A stretch of 64,000 bases of DNA, from assembly GCA_015061115.1 (NCBI GenBank), contig SUXE01000011.1:1-64000 (forward strand), written 5' to 3'. The notes beneath the pieces were generated by a model. It saw only the letters and a list, made by a program, of their open reading frames with translations, was not told where the DNA came from and did no database searches. The first letter of the stretch is position 1. Each line of letters starts with the position of its first letter. Source of the stretch: Bacteroidales bacterium. Lineage in GTDB: Bacteria; Bacteroidota; Bacteroidia; Bacteroidales; Paludibacteraceae. Below are positions 9,747 to 18,090 of the stretch, piece by piece. The position numbers were made by a program, and so were the translations under genes.

Positions 9747-9777
9747 TTTGTCACTTGGATAAAAAAGCGTAATTTTG
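9747..9777 (+). promoter_or_regulatory. Bacteroidetes-type promoter of aroQ
   Basis: TTTG at 9747-9750, a 19-nt spacer, then TAATTTTG at 9770-9777: an exact match to the -33/-7 consensus. Its position rules out an apparent upstream start at 9775 and supports the aroQ start at 9808. Confidence 0.85.
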
Positions 9778-9807
9778 CGACGTTTTGTAACACATCATAG
9801 ACAAGGA

Positions 9808-10254
9808 ATGAATATCATTATTATCAATGGACCCAATCTTAATCTTTTGGGCAAGAGAGAACCAACAATTTACGGAAGTCAGTCGTTTGAAGACTATTTG
9901 GATGTGTTGAAATCACGTTATCCTGATGTAAACATCGAGTATTATCAGTCGAATGTTGAGGGAGAACTTATCGACACTATTCAAGAGACTGGATTTATAT
10001 CAGACGGAATTGTGCTGAATGCGGGTGCTTATACTCACACTTCAGTGGCTATTCCAGACGCGATCCGTGCCATCAAATGTCCCGTGATTGAGGTGCATAT
10101 CTCCAATACACACAAGAGAGAGGAGTTTCGTCATAAGTCATTCCTTACTGCTGCATGCTGGGGTACAATCCTTGGATTCGGTATGGATTCATACAGACTT
10201 GCTATTGAGGCTCTGATAGAGTATAACAAATCGAAGGAAGAAGACAAAGAATAA
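9808..10254 (+). CDS. aroQ: Type II 3-dehydroquinate dehydratase
   Basis: A 148-residue enzyme of the shikimate pathway that converts 3-dehydroquinate to 3-dehydroshikimate. The family fingerprint is complete: NGPNLNLLG at 7-15, catalytic Tyr22 in PTIYG, the NAGAYTHTS substrate loop at 71-79, and catalytic His97 in EVHISN. Length fits the dodecameric type II family (~145-150). The ATG at 9808 follows an AAGGA-like sequence and lies about 30 nt after the promoter. It is followed after 15 nt by pyk, probably as one transcript. Confidence 0.95.
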   Translation: MNIIIINGPNLNLLGKREPTIYGSQSFEDYLDVLKSRYPDVNIEYYQSNVEGELIDTIQETGFISDGIVLNAGAYTHTSVAIPDAIRAIKCPVIEVHISNTHKREEFRHKSFLTAACWGTILGFGMDSYRLAIEALIEYNKSKEEDKE

Positions 10255-10269
10255 CCCCAACATCAGAAA

Positions 10270-11727
10270 ATGGCAAAAAAAACTAAAATCATAGCCACTG
10301 TTTCCGACAAGCGTTGCGATGTCGATTTTATCCGTCAGTTGTGGGAGAACGGAATGAATGTGGTGAGAATGAACTCAGCCCACCTTAGTGACGAGGGATT
10401 TCTAAGCATCATCAATAATGTGCGAGCTGTTTCGCCTGAAATCGGTATCCTTATGGACACAAAGGGTCCAGAGGTACGTACTACTATTATTGGAGGCGAG
10501 GCTGGTAATGAAAAGATCCAGATCAAGAGTGGCGATATAATAAAGATTGCTGGAGACGCTGCAAAAAAGAGCAGACCAGGAGAGGTTTACGTGACATATC
10601 CCGACTTTGTGAAGGATGTGAAGGTCGGCGACCATATCCTTTTTGATGACGGAGAGATAGATGTCATGGTGTTGAGCAAGAATGACACTTGTCTTACTTG
10701 CGAGGCTCAGAATGAGGGTGAACTTGGATCACGTAAGAGTGTGAATGTGCCAGGAGTGAGGATTAATCTTCCGTCGCTCACGGAGAGAGACAAACATAAT
10801 ATTCTTTTCGCAATTGAAAATGATGTCGATTTCATCGCTCACTCTTTTGTCCGTTCAAAACAGGATGTCCTTGATATCCAGCAGATTCTTGATGAACATA
10901 ACAGCCCTATCAAAATCATCGCAAAGATTGAGAATCAGGAGGGTGTTGACAATATAGATGAGATACTTGAAGCTGCCTATGGTGTGATGATTGCCCGTGG
11001 CGACTTAGGTATTGAGGTGCCACAGGAGAAAATACCAGGAATCCAGCGTGTGCTTATACGTAAGTGTGTAGTGGCGCGTAAACCGGTGATTGTGGCTACT
11101 CAGATGCTTCACTCAATGATCAAGAATCCTCGTCCGACTCGTGCAGAGGTGACTGATATCGCAAATGCGATCTTCTACCGCACAGACGCATTGATGCTAA
11201 GCGGTGAGACTGCATACGGAAAATATCCGGTTGAGGCGGTCTCTACAATGAGCAAGATCGCAGAGGAGTCTGAGAAGACAAAATTGAAAGACAATGATAT
11301 CAAAGTGCCGTTGGCAACAGGCCCTGATGATATCACTTCATATCTTACAGAGCAGGCTGCCCGTTCAGCCGAATTACTTCACACTAAAGCGATTGTGACA
11401 GATAGTATAACAGGACGTACCGCACGTTTCATCGCAGCCTACCGTGGTGACATCACAGTGTTGGCGATATGTTATAAAGAACGACTGATACGTCAGTTGG
11501 CGTTGTCTTACGGAGTTATTCCGATCTATCTTGCTCCAAGAGAGGATAACCGCCACTATTTCTTCGCAGCTCTTAAAATGCTTATAGAAGATGGCTTCCT
11601 GAAATTCAACGACCGAGTCGTATATATCAGTGGCAGCCAGAAAGGAGGAGGAAACACATTCCTTGAAATCAACAGCATTGATAATATCTTTGCTAATCAG
11701 AATGGATATCTCCTTCCTAACTTTTGA
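10270..11727 (+). CDS. pyk: Pyruvate kinase
   Basis: A 485-residue glycolytic enzyme that transfers phosphate from phosphoenolpyruvate to ADP. Visible family signatures are the N-terminal VVRMNSAH, LMDTKGPEVRT (binding of ATP and cations), the B domain (about 72-170), the catalytic KIIAKIENQEGV and GVMIARGDLGIEVP segments, and the C-terminal allosteric-type domain. The usual MNFSH motif reads MNSAH here. It is 15 nt downstream of aroQ and likely shares its promoter. A short palindrome separates it from ribF. Confidence 0.95.
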   Translation: MAKKTKIIATVSDKRCDVDFIRQLWENGMNVVRMNSAHLSDEGFLSIINNVRAVSPEIGILMDTKGPEVRTTIIGGEAGNEKIQIKSGDIIKIAGDAAKKSRPGEVYVTYPDFVKDVKVGDHILFDDGEIDVMVLSKNDTCLTCEAQNEGELGSRKSVNVPGVRINLPSLTERDKHNILFAIENDVDFIAHSFVRSKQDVLDIQQILDEHNSPIKIIAKIENQEGVDNIDEILEAAYGVMIARGDLGIEVPQEKIPGIQRVLIRKCVVARKPVIVATQMLHSMIKNPRPTRAEVTDIANAIFYRTDALMLSGETAYGKYPVEAVSTMSKIAEESEKTKLKDNDIKVPLATGPDDITSYLTEQAARSAELLHTKAIVTDSITGRTARFIAAYRGDITVLAICYKERLIRQLALSYGVIPIYLAPREDNRHYFFAALKMLIEDGFLKFNDRVVYISGSQKGGGNTFLEINSIDNIFANQNGYLLPNF

Positions 11728-11743
11728 TTTAGATTTTATGTAG

Positions 11744-11764
11744 GGGCAGGTTTCAAACCTGCCC
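11744..11764. repeat. Short extragenic palindrome between pyk and ribF
   Basis: GGGCAGGTTT and AAACCTGCCC form a perfect 10-bp inverted repeat around one base. There is no T-run, so it looks more like a REP-type repeat than a terminator. No second copy was seen in this window. Confidence 0.6.
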
Positions 11765-11779
11765 GCATTATTATAATAG

Positions 11780-12697
11780 ATGACAAACGTAATCGACATA
11801 TTCAATTCCAAAATCCAACAACCATTGGCTCTCACAATCGGTTTTTTCGACGGTGTGCATCTTGGCCATCGTTATTTGGTGTCTGAATTGTCGGATTGCG
11901 CGAAAAAAAGAGACCTTGCGACCGCTGTGCTGACTTTCCGAACTCATCCTCGTCAGGTGCTACATTCGGATTATATCCCATCTCTGCTTACGACCACAGA
12001 TGAAAAAATAGCTCTGTTGAAGGAGACGGGAGTCGATTATGTGGTGTTGACGGAATTTACAAAGGAACTTTCTATGCTTTCTGCACAGGAGTTTATGCGT
12101 CTGCTACACGACAAACTGAATGTTCGTTGCCTTATGATTGGCTACGATCACCGTTTCGGCCATAATCGCAGTGAGAAATTTGAGGATTATGTTGAGTTTG
12201 GAAAAGAGATAGGTATTGAAGTTATACAATCGTCTCCATTGGTGATCGACGGATTGAATGTCAGTTCATCGGCGGTGAGAAAAACGATCTCTGAAGGAGA
12301 CGTTGCGAAAGCGGCGAAATTGTTAGGCAGAGAATATTCATTGACAGGAAATGTGGTGGAGGGTTTTCACCTTGGCAGGACAATAGGTTTCCCGACTGCA
12401 AATATCGCTTATGATGATTGCCGTCTGCTGCCAAAGGATGGAGTGTATGCGGCAAGAGTGACAGTTGAGTCTCATGTCTATAATGCGATGCTCTACATAG
12501 GCTCACGCCCCACCGTCAACACAGGAAAAATAAGTGTTGAGGCATACCTGTTTGATTTCTCTGATGATATATATGATAAAGAGGTGAACGTGAACTTTGT
12601 GGAGAGAATCAGAGAAAGTATAAAATTCGATTCGATAGAGGAATTAAAAAAACAATTGGAAAAAGACGAAATGAACGTGATACATAGAATGCGTTAA
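11780..12697 (+). CDS. ribF: Bifunctional riboflavin kinase / FMN adenylyltransferase
   Basis: A 305-residue enzyme that makes FMN and then FAD from riboflavin. The N-terminal adenylyltransferase half has GFFDGVHLGHRYLV (nucleotide-binding HxGH-like motif) and GYDHRFGHNR. The C-terminal flavokinase half starts near residue 183 with GNVVEGFHLGRTIGFPTANI. Length is normal for RibF. It is separated from pyk by a REP-like palindrome and followed 31 nt later by an unrelated secreted-protein gene, which may be read through. FAD supply is relevant to FrdA encoded further on. Confidence 0.95.
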   Translation: MTNVIDIFNSKIQQPLALTIGFFDGVHLGHRYLVSELSDCAKKRDLATAVLTFRTHPRQVLHSDYIPSLLTTTDEKIALLKETGVDYVVLTEFTKELSMLSAQEFMRLLHDKLNVRCLMIGYDHRFGHNRSEKFEDYVEFGKEIGIEVIQSSPLVIDGLNVSSSAVRKTISEGDVAKAAKLLGREYSLTGNVVEGFHLGRTIGFPTANIAYDDCRLLPKDGVYAARVTVESHVYNAMLYIGSRPTVNTGKISVEAYLFDFSDDIYDKEVNVNFVERIRESIKFDSIEELKKQLEKDEMNVIHRMR

Positions 12698-12728
12698 TTA
12701 ACAAACATCTAAATAAACAAAAAAGAAT

Positions 12729-13526
12729 ATGAAAAAATTTATTTTTTCTGTAGCCGCCTTATCTTCATTGGCATTTTCTTCTAATGCGGTGATGTTTATG
12801 TGTGTAAAAGGCGACGATGGTAATGTCGTGAGCTTCGAGGTTGAACATGTAGATGAAGTGTACTACGAAGATCGTGCGGTGATGGAAAATGGAGTGAGTG
12901 TTAGCGGTAGAATTGGAGACTATTCTTATGTAGATCTTGGCTTAAGCGTTAAGTGGGCAACTTTTAACGTAGGAGCAACAAAACCTAATGAGTATGGAAA
13001 GTATTTTGCCTGGGGAGAAACTGACACTAAAGAGAGTTACTCTGGTTCCAACTACAAATTGAGTGAAGGAAAAAAACTTGATGATATGGACTCTCCTATG
13101 GACTTCACTAAGTATTGTGGCAATGAATCTTATGGAACTGTAGACAATAAGAACGTATTGGAATCTACAGATGATGCCGCTTTTGTTAACTGGGGTTCTG
13201 ATTGGCGAATGCCGACTAGTGAAGAGATGCAGGAATTGATTGATGGTTGTGTGTGGGAATGGACTGCAGATTTTAATGACAGTGGCATTTCTGGTTTTGT
13301 AGGAGTAAGTAAGGTGAATAAGAATATTATATTCTTGCCTGCGGCAGGAAATCGTCGCGATTCAAACCTATATAGTGAAGGATCTTATGGCCGCTATTGG
13401 TCGTCAACACTTGAAAAGTCTAGTACAAATAAAGTGGATTGTTTTTACTTTGAAAAAGAAGACTTTAAGTTGTTGCCTGACTATCGTTTCTGCGGACGCA
13501 GTGTCCGTGCGGTAGTTGCTAAATGA
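12729..13526 (+). CDS. Secreted FISUMP-type protein
   Basis: A 265-residue exported protein with signal peptide MKKFIFSVAALSSLAFSSNA. A short leader module follows (VMFMCVKGDDGNVVSFEVEH and then VDEVYY), resembling the start of several other secreted proteins in this window. The rest is a FISUMP-like domain (Fibrobacter succinogenes major paralogous domain): YVDLGLSVKWATFNVG, FAWGETD, DWRMPTSEEMQEL, FLPAAGNR, YWSSTLE and GRSVRAV. Function is unknown; such domains are common in surface proteins of gut Bacteroidetes. It has no sorting domain of its own. No promoter box was found, so readthrough from ribF is possible. Confidence 0.75.
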   Translation: MKKFIFSVAALSSLAFSSNAVMFMCVKGDDGNVVSFEVEHVDEVYYEDRAVMENGVSVSGRIGDYSYVDLGLSVKWATFNVGATKPNEYGKYFAWGETDTKESYSGSNYKLSEGKKLDDMDSPMDFTKYCGNESYGTVDNKNVLESTDDAAFVNWGSDWRMPTSEEMQELIDGCVWEWTADFNDSGISGFVGVSKVNKNIIFLPAAGNRRDSNLYSEGSYGRYWSSTLEKSSTNKVDCFYFEKEDFKLLPDYRFCGRSVRAVVAK

Positions 13527-13546
13527 TGAAACAGACGAAATCATAT

Positions 13547-13580
13547 AAAAATCGATGGCCGTTACGGTCATCGATTTTTT
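13547..13580 (+). terminator. Intrinsic terminator after the FISUMP gene
   Basis: Inverted repeat AAAAATCGATG / CATCGATTTTT with an inner CCG/CGG pair, followed by a T-run. The A-rich left arm also allows function on the minus strand for the convergent regulator gene. Confidence 0.85.
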
Positions 13581-13634
13581 ATTTCTATTAGATAATGATT
13601 TTAAAAAGAAAGCTGATTACATATAAAGCCATCA

Positions 13635-14621
13635 TTATTTCTTCAACGCGTCTATATCCACCAAACCATTTACGATGGCATAGATAGTCAATCCGGCTGG
13701 ACTGTGGATCTGCAGTTTTCTTGCGATATTCTTTCTATGGGTGATAGCCGTGTTTACTGATATGCAAAGATGGTCGGCAATCTCCTTGTTGCTCATACCC
13801 TGGACAACAGCCACGATGACCTCTTTCTCTCGGTCTGAGATTGTTTCATTGGATGTTTCTGGGTCAGCATTAGCAAAAACAGAAATGGCATTGCTTATGC
13901 GGGCAGATTTCAGATCGTTTTCTATCTTACGGATCAGCGGAACGAAAATCTTGTCTTCTACCTCTTGGTGGTTTGCAAGCCAATCCTCGTTGTTGTAGAT
14001 GAAATATAGAGCTGAAGTCAGACGGTTGCTGTTTGCCGCATCAGTCGGAAGGTATTTGATGATAAGACTTTTTAGCTCTTTAAGGCTCTTGTCCGCCTCT
14101 GTGTGATGCTTGGCGAACGTGTCTATATTATATGTAGTAGAGGCTTCTCCCTGCAACAGTTTCTCAATGTATGGGAATAATGTCTTTTCCTCATAATTCA
14201 TGTGCTTATGAATTTCACGGGAATACTGATCGTAGAGTTGTAGAATTAGTTCACCTACGTTGTCGTTGTTGCGACCGGAGTCATCAAAGTCAAAGTTGTC
14301 GTTTATCGCATCGGCAAGCTCACGTCGCACGAATGGTAATTGATAATCCAGGTAGTAGCGGTGACCTGCAGCAAGATAGTGGAGCAGAGTGGAGGCGGAT
14401 AATTTGCTAAGGTCATATTCGTTAGTTCCGTTTATGGTGAAGTTTACCACAGCAAGGAAAGTAGAAGTGTCGACCTTATTGGCTCGACATGTCTCATCTA
14501 CGGTTTTGTCTCCAAATCCAAGAGATATGCCAAACGAGTTTAGCGACTGTAGGATATTGTAGTTGTCGCGTATGAGACTGATCATCTTGTCTCCTGCTTC
14601 GTACATTTTCAACGCCTTCAT
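13635..14621 (-). CDS. Hemerythrin-domain LuxR-type regulator (ScdA-like N-terminus)
   Basis: A 328-residue cytoplasmic protein with three parts. Residues 1-60 resemble the ScdA/RIC N-terminal DUF542 domain, but the family's Cys-Cys pair is replaced (GISLGFGDKT); one Cys remains at 45. Residues 75-235 form a hemerythrin HHE helical bundle with the expected iron ligands (His81, His87, His138/140, Glu144, His172/173, His218, Glu222). Residues 262-326 are a LuxR/GerE DNA-binding domain (SDREKEVIVAVVQGMSNKEI...). A di-iron sensor coupled to DNA binding suggests sensing of oxygen, NO or redox state, which is inference. A perfect 18-bp palindrome at 14671-14688 sits just upstream and may be its operator. 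Confidence 0.85.
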   Translation of the reverse strand: MKALKMYEAGDKMISLIRDNYNILQSLNSFGISLGFGDKTVDETCRANKVDTSTFLAVVNFTINGTNEYDLSKLSASTLLHYLAAGHRYYLDYQLPFVRRELADAINDNFDFDDSGRNNDNVGELILQLYDQYSREIHKHMNYEEKTLFPYIEKLLQGEASTTYNIDTFAKHHTEADKSLKELKSLIIKYLPTDAANSNRLTSALYFIYNNEDWLANHQEVEDKIFVPLIRKIENDLKSARISNAISVFANADPETSNETISDREKEVIVAVVQGMSNKEIADHLCISVNTAITHRKNIARKLQIHSPAGLTIYAIVNGLVDIDALKK

Positions 14622-14640
14622 AATCCACTTTGTTTTTATG

Positions 14641-14648
14641 CAAAGATA
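14641..14648 (-). promoter_or_regulatory. -7 box of the hemerythrin/LuxR regulator
   Basis: Reads TATCTTTG on the minus strand, 19 nt before the start codon. No standard -33 box is present; instead the palindrome at 14671-14688 occupies the upstream region, which would suit an activator-dependent or autoregulated promoter. Confidence 0.5.
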
Positions 14649-14670
14649 GCGGTTTTCGGAAAATTATGAG

Positions 14671-14688
14671 ATACCCAAATTTGGGTAT
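14671..14688. promoter_or_regulatory. Perfect 18-bp palindrome, candidate operator
   Basis: ATACCCAAATTTGGGTAT is a perfect inverted repeat with no spacer. Its centre is about 45 nt upstream of the start site inferred from the -7 box at 14641-14648. It is a good candidate for dimeric regulator binding, perhaps the adjacent LuxR-type protein itself. Confidence 0.6.
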
Positions 14689-14702
14689 TTGAGATGAAAA
14701 TG

Positions 14703-14738
14703 AAAAGCTTCGATTGTTTGATTGCAACCGAAGCTTTT
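14703..14738 (-). terminator. Terminator of the GLUG-repeat gene
   Basis: Inverted repeat AAAAGCTTCGATTG / CAACCGAAGCTTTT (one G-T pair) just beyond the stop codon of the minus-strand gene at 14759, with a T-rich exit on the minus strand. Confidence 0.75.
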
Positions 14739-14758
14739 TATGTTTTTAGTTGAAGTTT

Positions 14759-17419
14759 TTATTTTACTATAATCTTGTATACAGTGTTGCTGATTGCAAC
14801 CATATACACGCCAGATTTAGACACAGTCAAACGCACCTCATTTTGTTTGTTATGATTTGAATTCTTCAAAAGACATTTGCCCGTTATGTCGTAAAGAGAA
14901 ATCGTTTCGTCTGTTCCGATAATGACAATATCCTTTCCTTCTGTGTGGATTGACGGCATTCTGTATGCCACTTTGTTGTTGAGTGAAGTCGGATCAAAGA
15001 AGTTGTAATATGTGTTGTCGAAGTAGACTACACGGTGCTCCTTATCCAATACCGGGTGCTTGTCAATAGTGTCGTTGGCAAGTAAACCATCTGGAACTTC
15101 CCCACGGATTTCTGTTAGATTTTGAAAATATGGTTGAGATCCGTCGCTGATGCCATTATTTAGTTTATAGCAAACTTCTCCGCTTGCAAACTGATCTTGT
15201 CTCATTGCTGTTCCTACAGACGAAGGAATGTCTCCCATTAGATAATAGTTGTTGAAACATGTTTCAGGATCGTTTGTGCCATTGCATAGAGCTTCTTTCC
15301 CGTTGTTCCTTGTGCCAGTATTGACATTTGTAATCTGACCCGAATTGAAGCATTGTGTCATTTTGTACTCAGTCCCGTTAGAAAAGAATATTATGCCGGC
15401 ACTGTTTCCGCATGCTGTGATTTCTCCTATATTGTAGCAGGCGTTAATGTCTGTATAAGACAAACAGTAACCGACTATGCCACCAACAAATAATCTTCCA
15501 GATAGAATTCCTTTGTTGAAGCAATTTTTCACGTATATTGAATCTCCTTTATTATTGCTAATACATCCGATTATACCACCCAGATTACCTTCGTTGTAAT
15601 TGTTGCCACCATTTGTCACAAATCCGGAATTAGAGCAATTTGTAATGTGTATGTTTTTGCCTTTTGTTATGCCAACTATGCCGCCGACTTGGTAATCGCC
15701 ATAAACGGTACCGTGATTATGACAGTTGTCTATTGTGACATTGCTCATTACGTAGCCTGCAATAGAGCCTACGTTTTCGGGACCTCTTACATAAGAATCC
15801 AAGATGATTACGTTTTTGACTACTGCATTTTCAAGAGTGCCGAACAAACCATTTTGGGCAATTCTCATCTTTTCTTTATATGTGTATTTTTTATTTAAAT
15901 CATAAGTTAAATAAAGTCCAGCGATAGAGTAGCCCTGTCCATCAAATGTTCCTGAATAAGGAGTCTTTTTGCCTATCTCAGTCCATATGTTGGGGACTAT
16001 TGAAGAGTCAGCTAAAGCGTCATCAATGGAAATGTTGTTCAATTTTATATTGTCTGTCAATTTTGCATTCGCATTGTGATGTCCTTCGTTTACATAAGCT
16101 GAAAACCATCTCAACTCATCTGCTGTTCCAATTTGATAAAATCCATCTTTTGCAGTTACATAATTAGGGTCCACATGTCCACAGCTTTTACATTTGTATG
16201 GATCATAAACATGATCAGGAATTATTACATTCTCTGGTTTCGTGTTTTGGAATGTCGTTTTGTTGTTGAATGTGGAATCACAGTTCATTTCAGTTGCCAT
16301 GTATACTATTCCGAGAGTAGAGTCGGTTTTCGGATAACCTTCACCGCATTTCTGAAACCAAACAATTGAATCATTAGACATGCTTTGATTTAGCAGACAA
16401 CATAAAGCTCCAGATGTTACTATTTTGTCGTTTTTGAAGGTTGAGACAGAACGGTCGCTGTCATCTTGAGGCGCATATCCTTTTGTGACACCCAAAGCAT
16501 AGACTTTTGTCCCGTCGCTGAGTTTGGCACAACCTTCTTTATAGAAGCATTTCTTGAAAACGGTGTCTTTAATGTCGTCTCCTGCTATCAGAGCTCCTGT
16601 TTGATATTTTCCTCCTTTAACTGTTCCTGAATTATAGGAATACTTTATGACAATGCCCTTTCCTGCATTGCCACACAAACCGGCTGCGTTATTCCCTTTT
16701 AGTGAGATATCAGTGACATCACCAGTATTGCCACAATACGCTATGCTATTGTTGCCGCTCGCATAGCCTACGATACCTCCTATAGAATAATTACCTTTTA
16801 TGACGCCCTCATTATAACAAGAGACATAATTGGTGTGACTTCCTGATCCACAAATGCCGCCTGCGTAGCTGTTTGATGTGATGTTAGCTTTGTTTGTGCA
16901 ATTTGAAACGTGAGAATGACTTAAGCCTGAAGCAATGCCTGCACATTCCGATTGGGCTGATATTTCTCCGTCTACATAACAGCCGTCAAAAGTGGAATAG
17001 CTTGCGGACGCACATATTCCTGCGGCATAGTTTTTTTCAGTCTGCAATTTGCATTCTTTTAAGACGATATTTTTGAATTCCGCTTTATATGCAGATGAGA
17101 AAAGTCCGATATGCCCAATAGTGTCATCGGCAATTGTTAAGTTTTTGATTTCATATTTTTGTCCATCGTATGACCCTTTAAAAGAAGTAGAGACATTTTT
17201 GTAATCTCCAATCGGAGTCCACGGTTTATCTAAGATTATGTTATCCATTTGAATGGCAACTGCGGAGTCATTTCCTGCCTTGACAACGTTGGCAAATTCA
17301 AATAAATCTTCAGCTGTGCTGATTTTGAAAGGATTTTCTTGTGTTCCTGTGCCATCTAAAGCGTATGCCACAGAATTAAGTCCCAAAACTAAACCTGAAA
17401 GCAATAATGTATATTTCAT
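14759..17419 (-). CDS. GLUG-repeat T9SS cargo protein
   Basis: An 886-residue secreted protein. The start at 17419 is chosen because MKYTLLLSGLVLGLNSVAYA is a clean signal peptide; an upstream ATG at 17455 would add 12 residues before it. Two blocks of GLUG-type repeats (e.g. GGICGSGSH, GGIVGYASG, AGLCGNAGKG; later GSIAGYV, GGIVGITKG, GGIIGCI, GGIVGYC) form right-handed beta-solenoid-like arrays, near 120-290 and 530-700. Between them lies a CKSCGHVDP motif. The C-terminus (SLYDITGKCLLKN...KSGVYMVAISNTVYKIIVK) is a T9SS type A sorting domain. Surface adhesion or glycan contact is plausible but not shown. Confidence 0.82.
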   Translation of the reverse strand: MKYTLLLSGLVLGLNSVAYALDGTGTQENPFKISTAEDLFEFANVVKAGNDSAVAIQMDNIILDKPWTPIGDYKNVSTSFKGSYDGQKYEIKNLTIADDTIGHIGLFSSAYKAEFKNIVLKECKLQTEKNYAAGICASASYSTFDGCYVDGEISAQSECAGIASGLSHSHVSNCTNKANITSNSYAGGICGSGSHTNYVSCYNEGVIKGNYSIGGIVGYASGNNSIAYCGNTGDVTDISLKGNNAAGLCGNAGKGIVIKYSYNSGTVKGGKYQTGALIAGDDIKDTVFKKCFYKEGCAKLSDGTKVYALGVTKGYAPQDDSDRSVSTFKNDKIVTSGALCCLLNQSMSNDSIVWFQKCGEGYPKTDSTLGIVYMATEMNCDSTFNNKTTFQNTKPENVIIPDHVYDPYKCKSCGHVDPNYVTAKDGFYQIGTADELRWFSAYVNEGHHNANAKLTDNIKLNNISIDDALADSSIVPNIWTEIGKKTPYSGTFDGQGYSIAGLYLTYDLNKKYTYKEKMRIAQNGLFGTLENAVVKNVIILDSYVRGPENVGSIAGYVMSNVTIDNCHNHGTVYGDYQVGGIVGITKGKNIHITNCSNSGFVTNGGNNYNEGNLGGIIGCISNNKGDSIYVKNCFNKGILSGRLFVGGIVGYCLSYTDINACYNIGEITACGNSAGIIFFSNGTEYKMTQCFNSGQITNVNTGTRNNGKEALCNGTNDPETCFNNYYLMGDIPSSVGTAMRQDQFASGEVCYKLNNGISDGSQPYFQNLTEIRGEVPDGLLANDTIDKHPVLDKEHRVVYFDNTYYNFFDPTSLNNKVAYRMPSIHTEGKDIVIIGTDETISLYDITGKCLLKNSNHNKQNEVRLTVSKSGVYMVAISNTVYKIIVK

Positions 17420-17466
17420 GATAATTACTTTTAAGAAAATTACAGGTAAAAACAATGCTTGAAGTC

Positions 17467-17503
17467 AAAAAAAAACATATCAATTGGGTTGCAATCGATA
17501 TGT
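17467..17503 (-). terminator. Terminator of the tRNA-Lys/tRNA-Ser transcript
   Basis: Arms ACATATC...ATTG and CAAT...GATATGT pair across 17475-17503 and are followed on the minus strand by nine T residues. It lies just after tRNA-Ser. Confidence 0.85.
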
Positions 17504-17519
17504 CGGCATTCGCATTCAG

Positions 17520-17606
17520 CGGAGAGAGAGGGATTCGAACCCCCGGTACCCTTACGAGTACACCGGTTTTCAAGACCGGCTCATTCGACCACTCTGACAT
17601 CTCTCC
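17520..17606 (-). tRNA. tRNA-Ser (anticodon TGA)
   Basis: An 87-nt cloverleaf with acceptor GGAGAGA/TCTCTCC, discriminator G, anticodon loop CTTGAAA giving TGA, and a long variable arm as expected for serine tRNAs. CCA is not encoded. Second gene of a two-tRNA transcript. Confidence 0.95.
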
Positions 17607-17626
17607 AAGACTTTCGTCCCTTTTAG

Positions 17627-17699
17627 TGAACCGGGTGGGGGTCGAACCCACGACCCACAGATTAAGAGTCTGTTGCTCTACCAACTGAGCTACCGATCC
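17627..17699 (-). tRNA. tRNA-Lys (anticodon CTT)
   Basis: A 73-nt cloverleaf with acceptor GGATCGG pairing with CCGGTTC (two G-T pairs), D-arm GCTCAGTTGGTAGAGC, anticodon loop CTCTTAA giving CTT, and T-loop TTCGACC. First gene after the promoter at 17731-17761. Confidence 0.95.
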
Positions 17700-17730
17700 A
17701 TTGTTTTTTGGTCGTTTTTCAAAAACGATG

Positions 17731-17761
17731 CAAAGGTACGGCTTTTTTTGATATTTGCAAA
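17731..17761 (-). promoter_or_regulatory. Promoter of the tRNA-Lys/tRNA-Ser transcript
   Basis: On the minus strand: TTTG (17761-17758), 19-nt spacer, TACCTTTG (17738-17731). Exact match to the Bacteroidetes consensus, 31 nt before tRNA-Lys. Confidence 0.85.
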
Positions 17762-17875
17762 TATTTTGACGGTTTTTGTGAAAATATTATGATTTTTCTT
17801 TTGTGAAAACTAGATTAAGGCAATGAGTGCATTATATAAACTCAAACAACTGGTATTGTACGGAAAAAGAAGTTT

Positions 17876-18081
17876 AACAAAAAAGAGAGTGTATCAAAAT
17901 GTAAAATAAAGTTTTTCGAACTTACATTTTGTCACTTTTTTATGAACGAAGCCGTTTCAGAGCTTAAAAAATTACAGTTAAGTCTCTGAAACGGCTATAT
18001 TTTGGGAGAATTTAAAATCAACTTACATTTTGATAGCTTGATTTTTTATAAATTGAGTTTTGATACACCCTCTTTTTTGTT
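17876..18081. mobile_element. MITE-like 206-bp element with nested inverted repeats
   Basis: Terminal inverted repeats of 24 bp (17876-17899 and 18058-18081, one mismatch) share the core GAG[A/G]GTGTATCAAAA. Inside, TATCAAAATGTAA (17892-17904) is repeated inverted at 18023-18035 (13/13) and partly at 17922-17931. A central hairpin GCCGTTTCAGAG / CTCTGAAACGGC (17951-17962 with 17984-17995) extends to about 17 bp with one bulge. There is no coding capacity. The ends resemble insertion-sequence termini, so this may be a non-autonomous element or an IS remnant. No clear target-site duplication was found. Confidence 0.6.
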
Positions 18082-18090
18082 CGTTAAGTG

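Larger units (their letters stand above)
17700..18090. other. Intergenic region with tRNA promoter and MITE-like element
   Basis: This 391-bp gap holds no gene. It contains the tRNA promoter (17731-17761, minus), a small hairpin CGTTTTT/AAAAACG in the tRNA leader, about 110 bp of AT-rich sequence with no feature, and the nested-palindrome element at 17876-18081. Confidence 0.7.
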
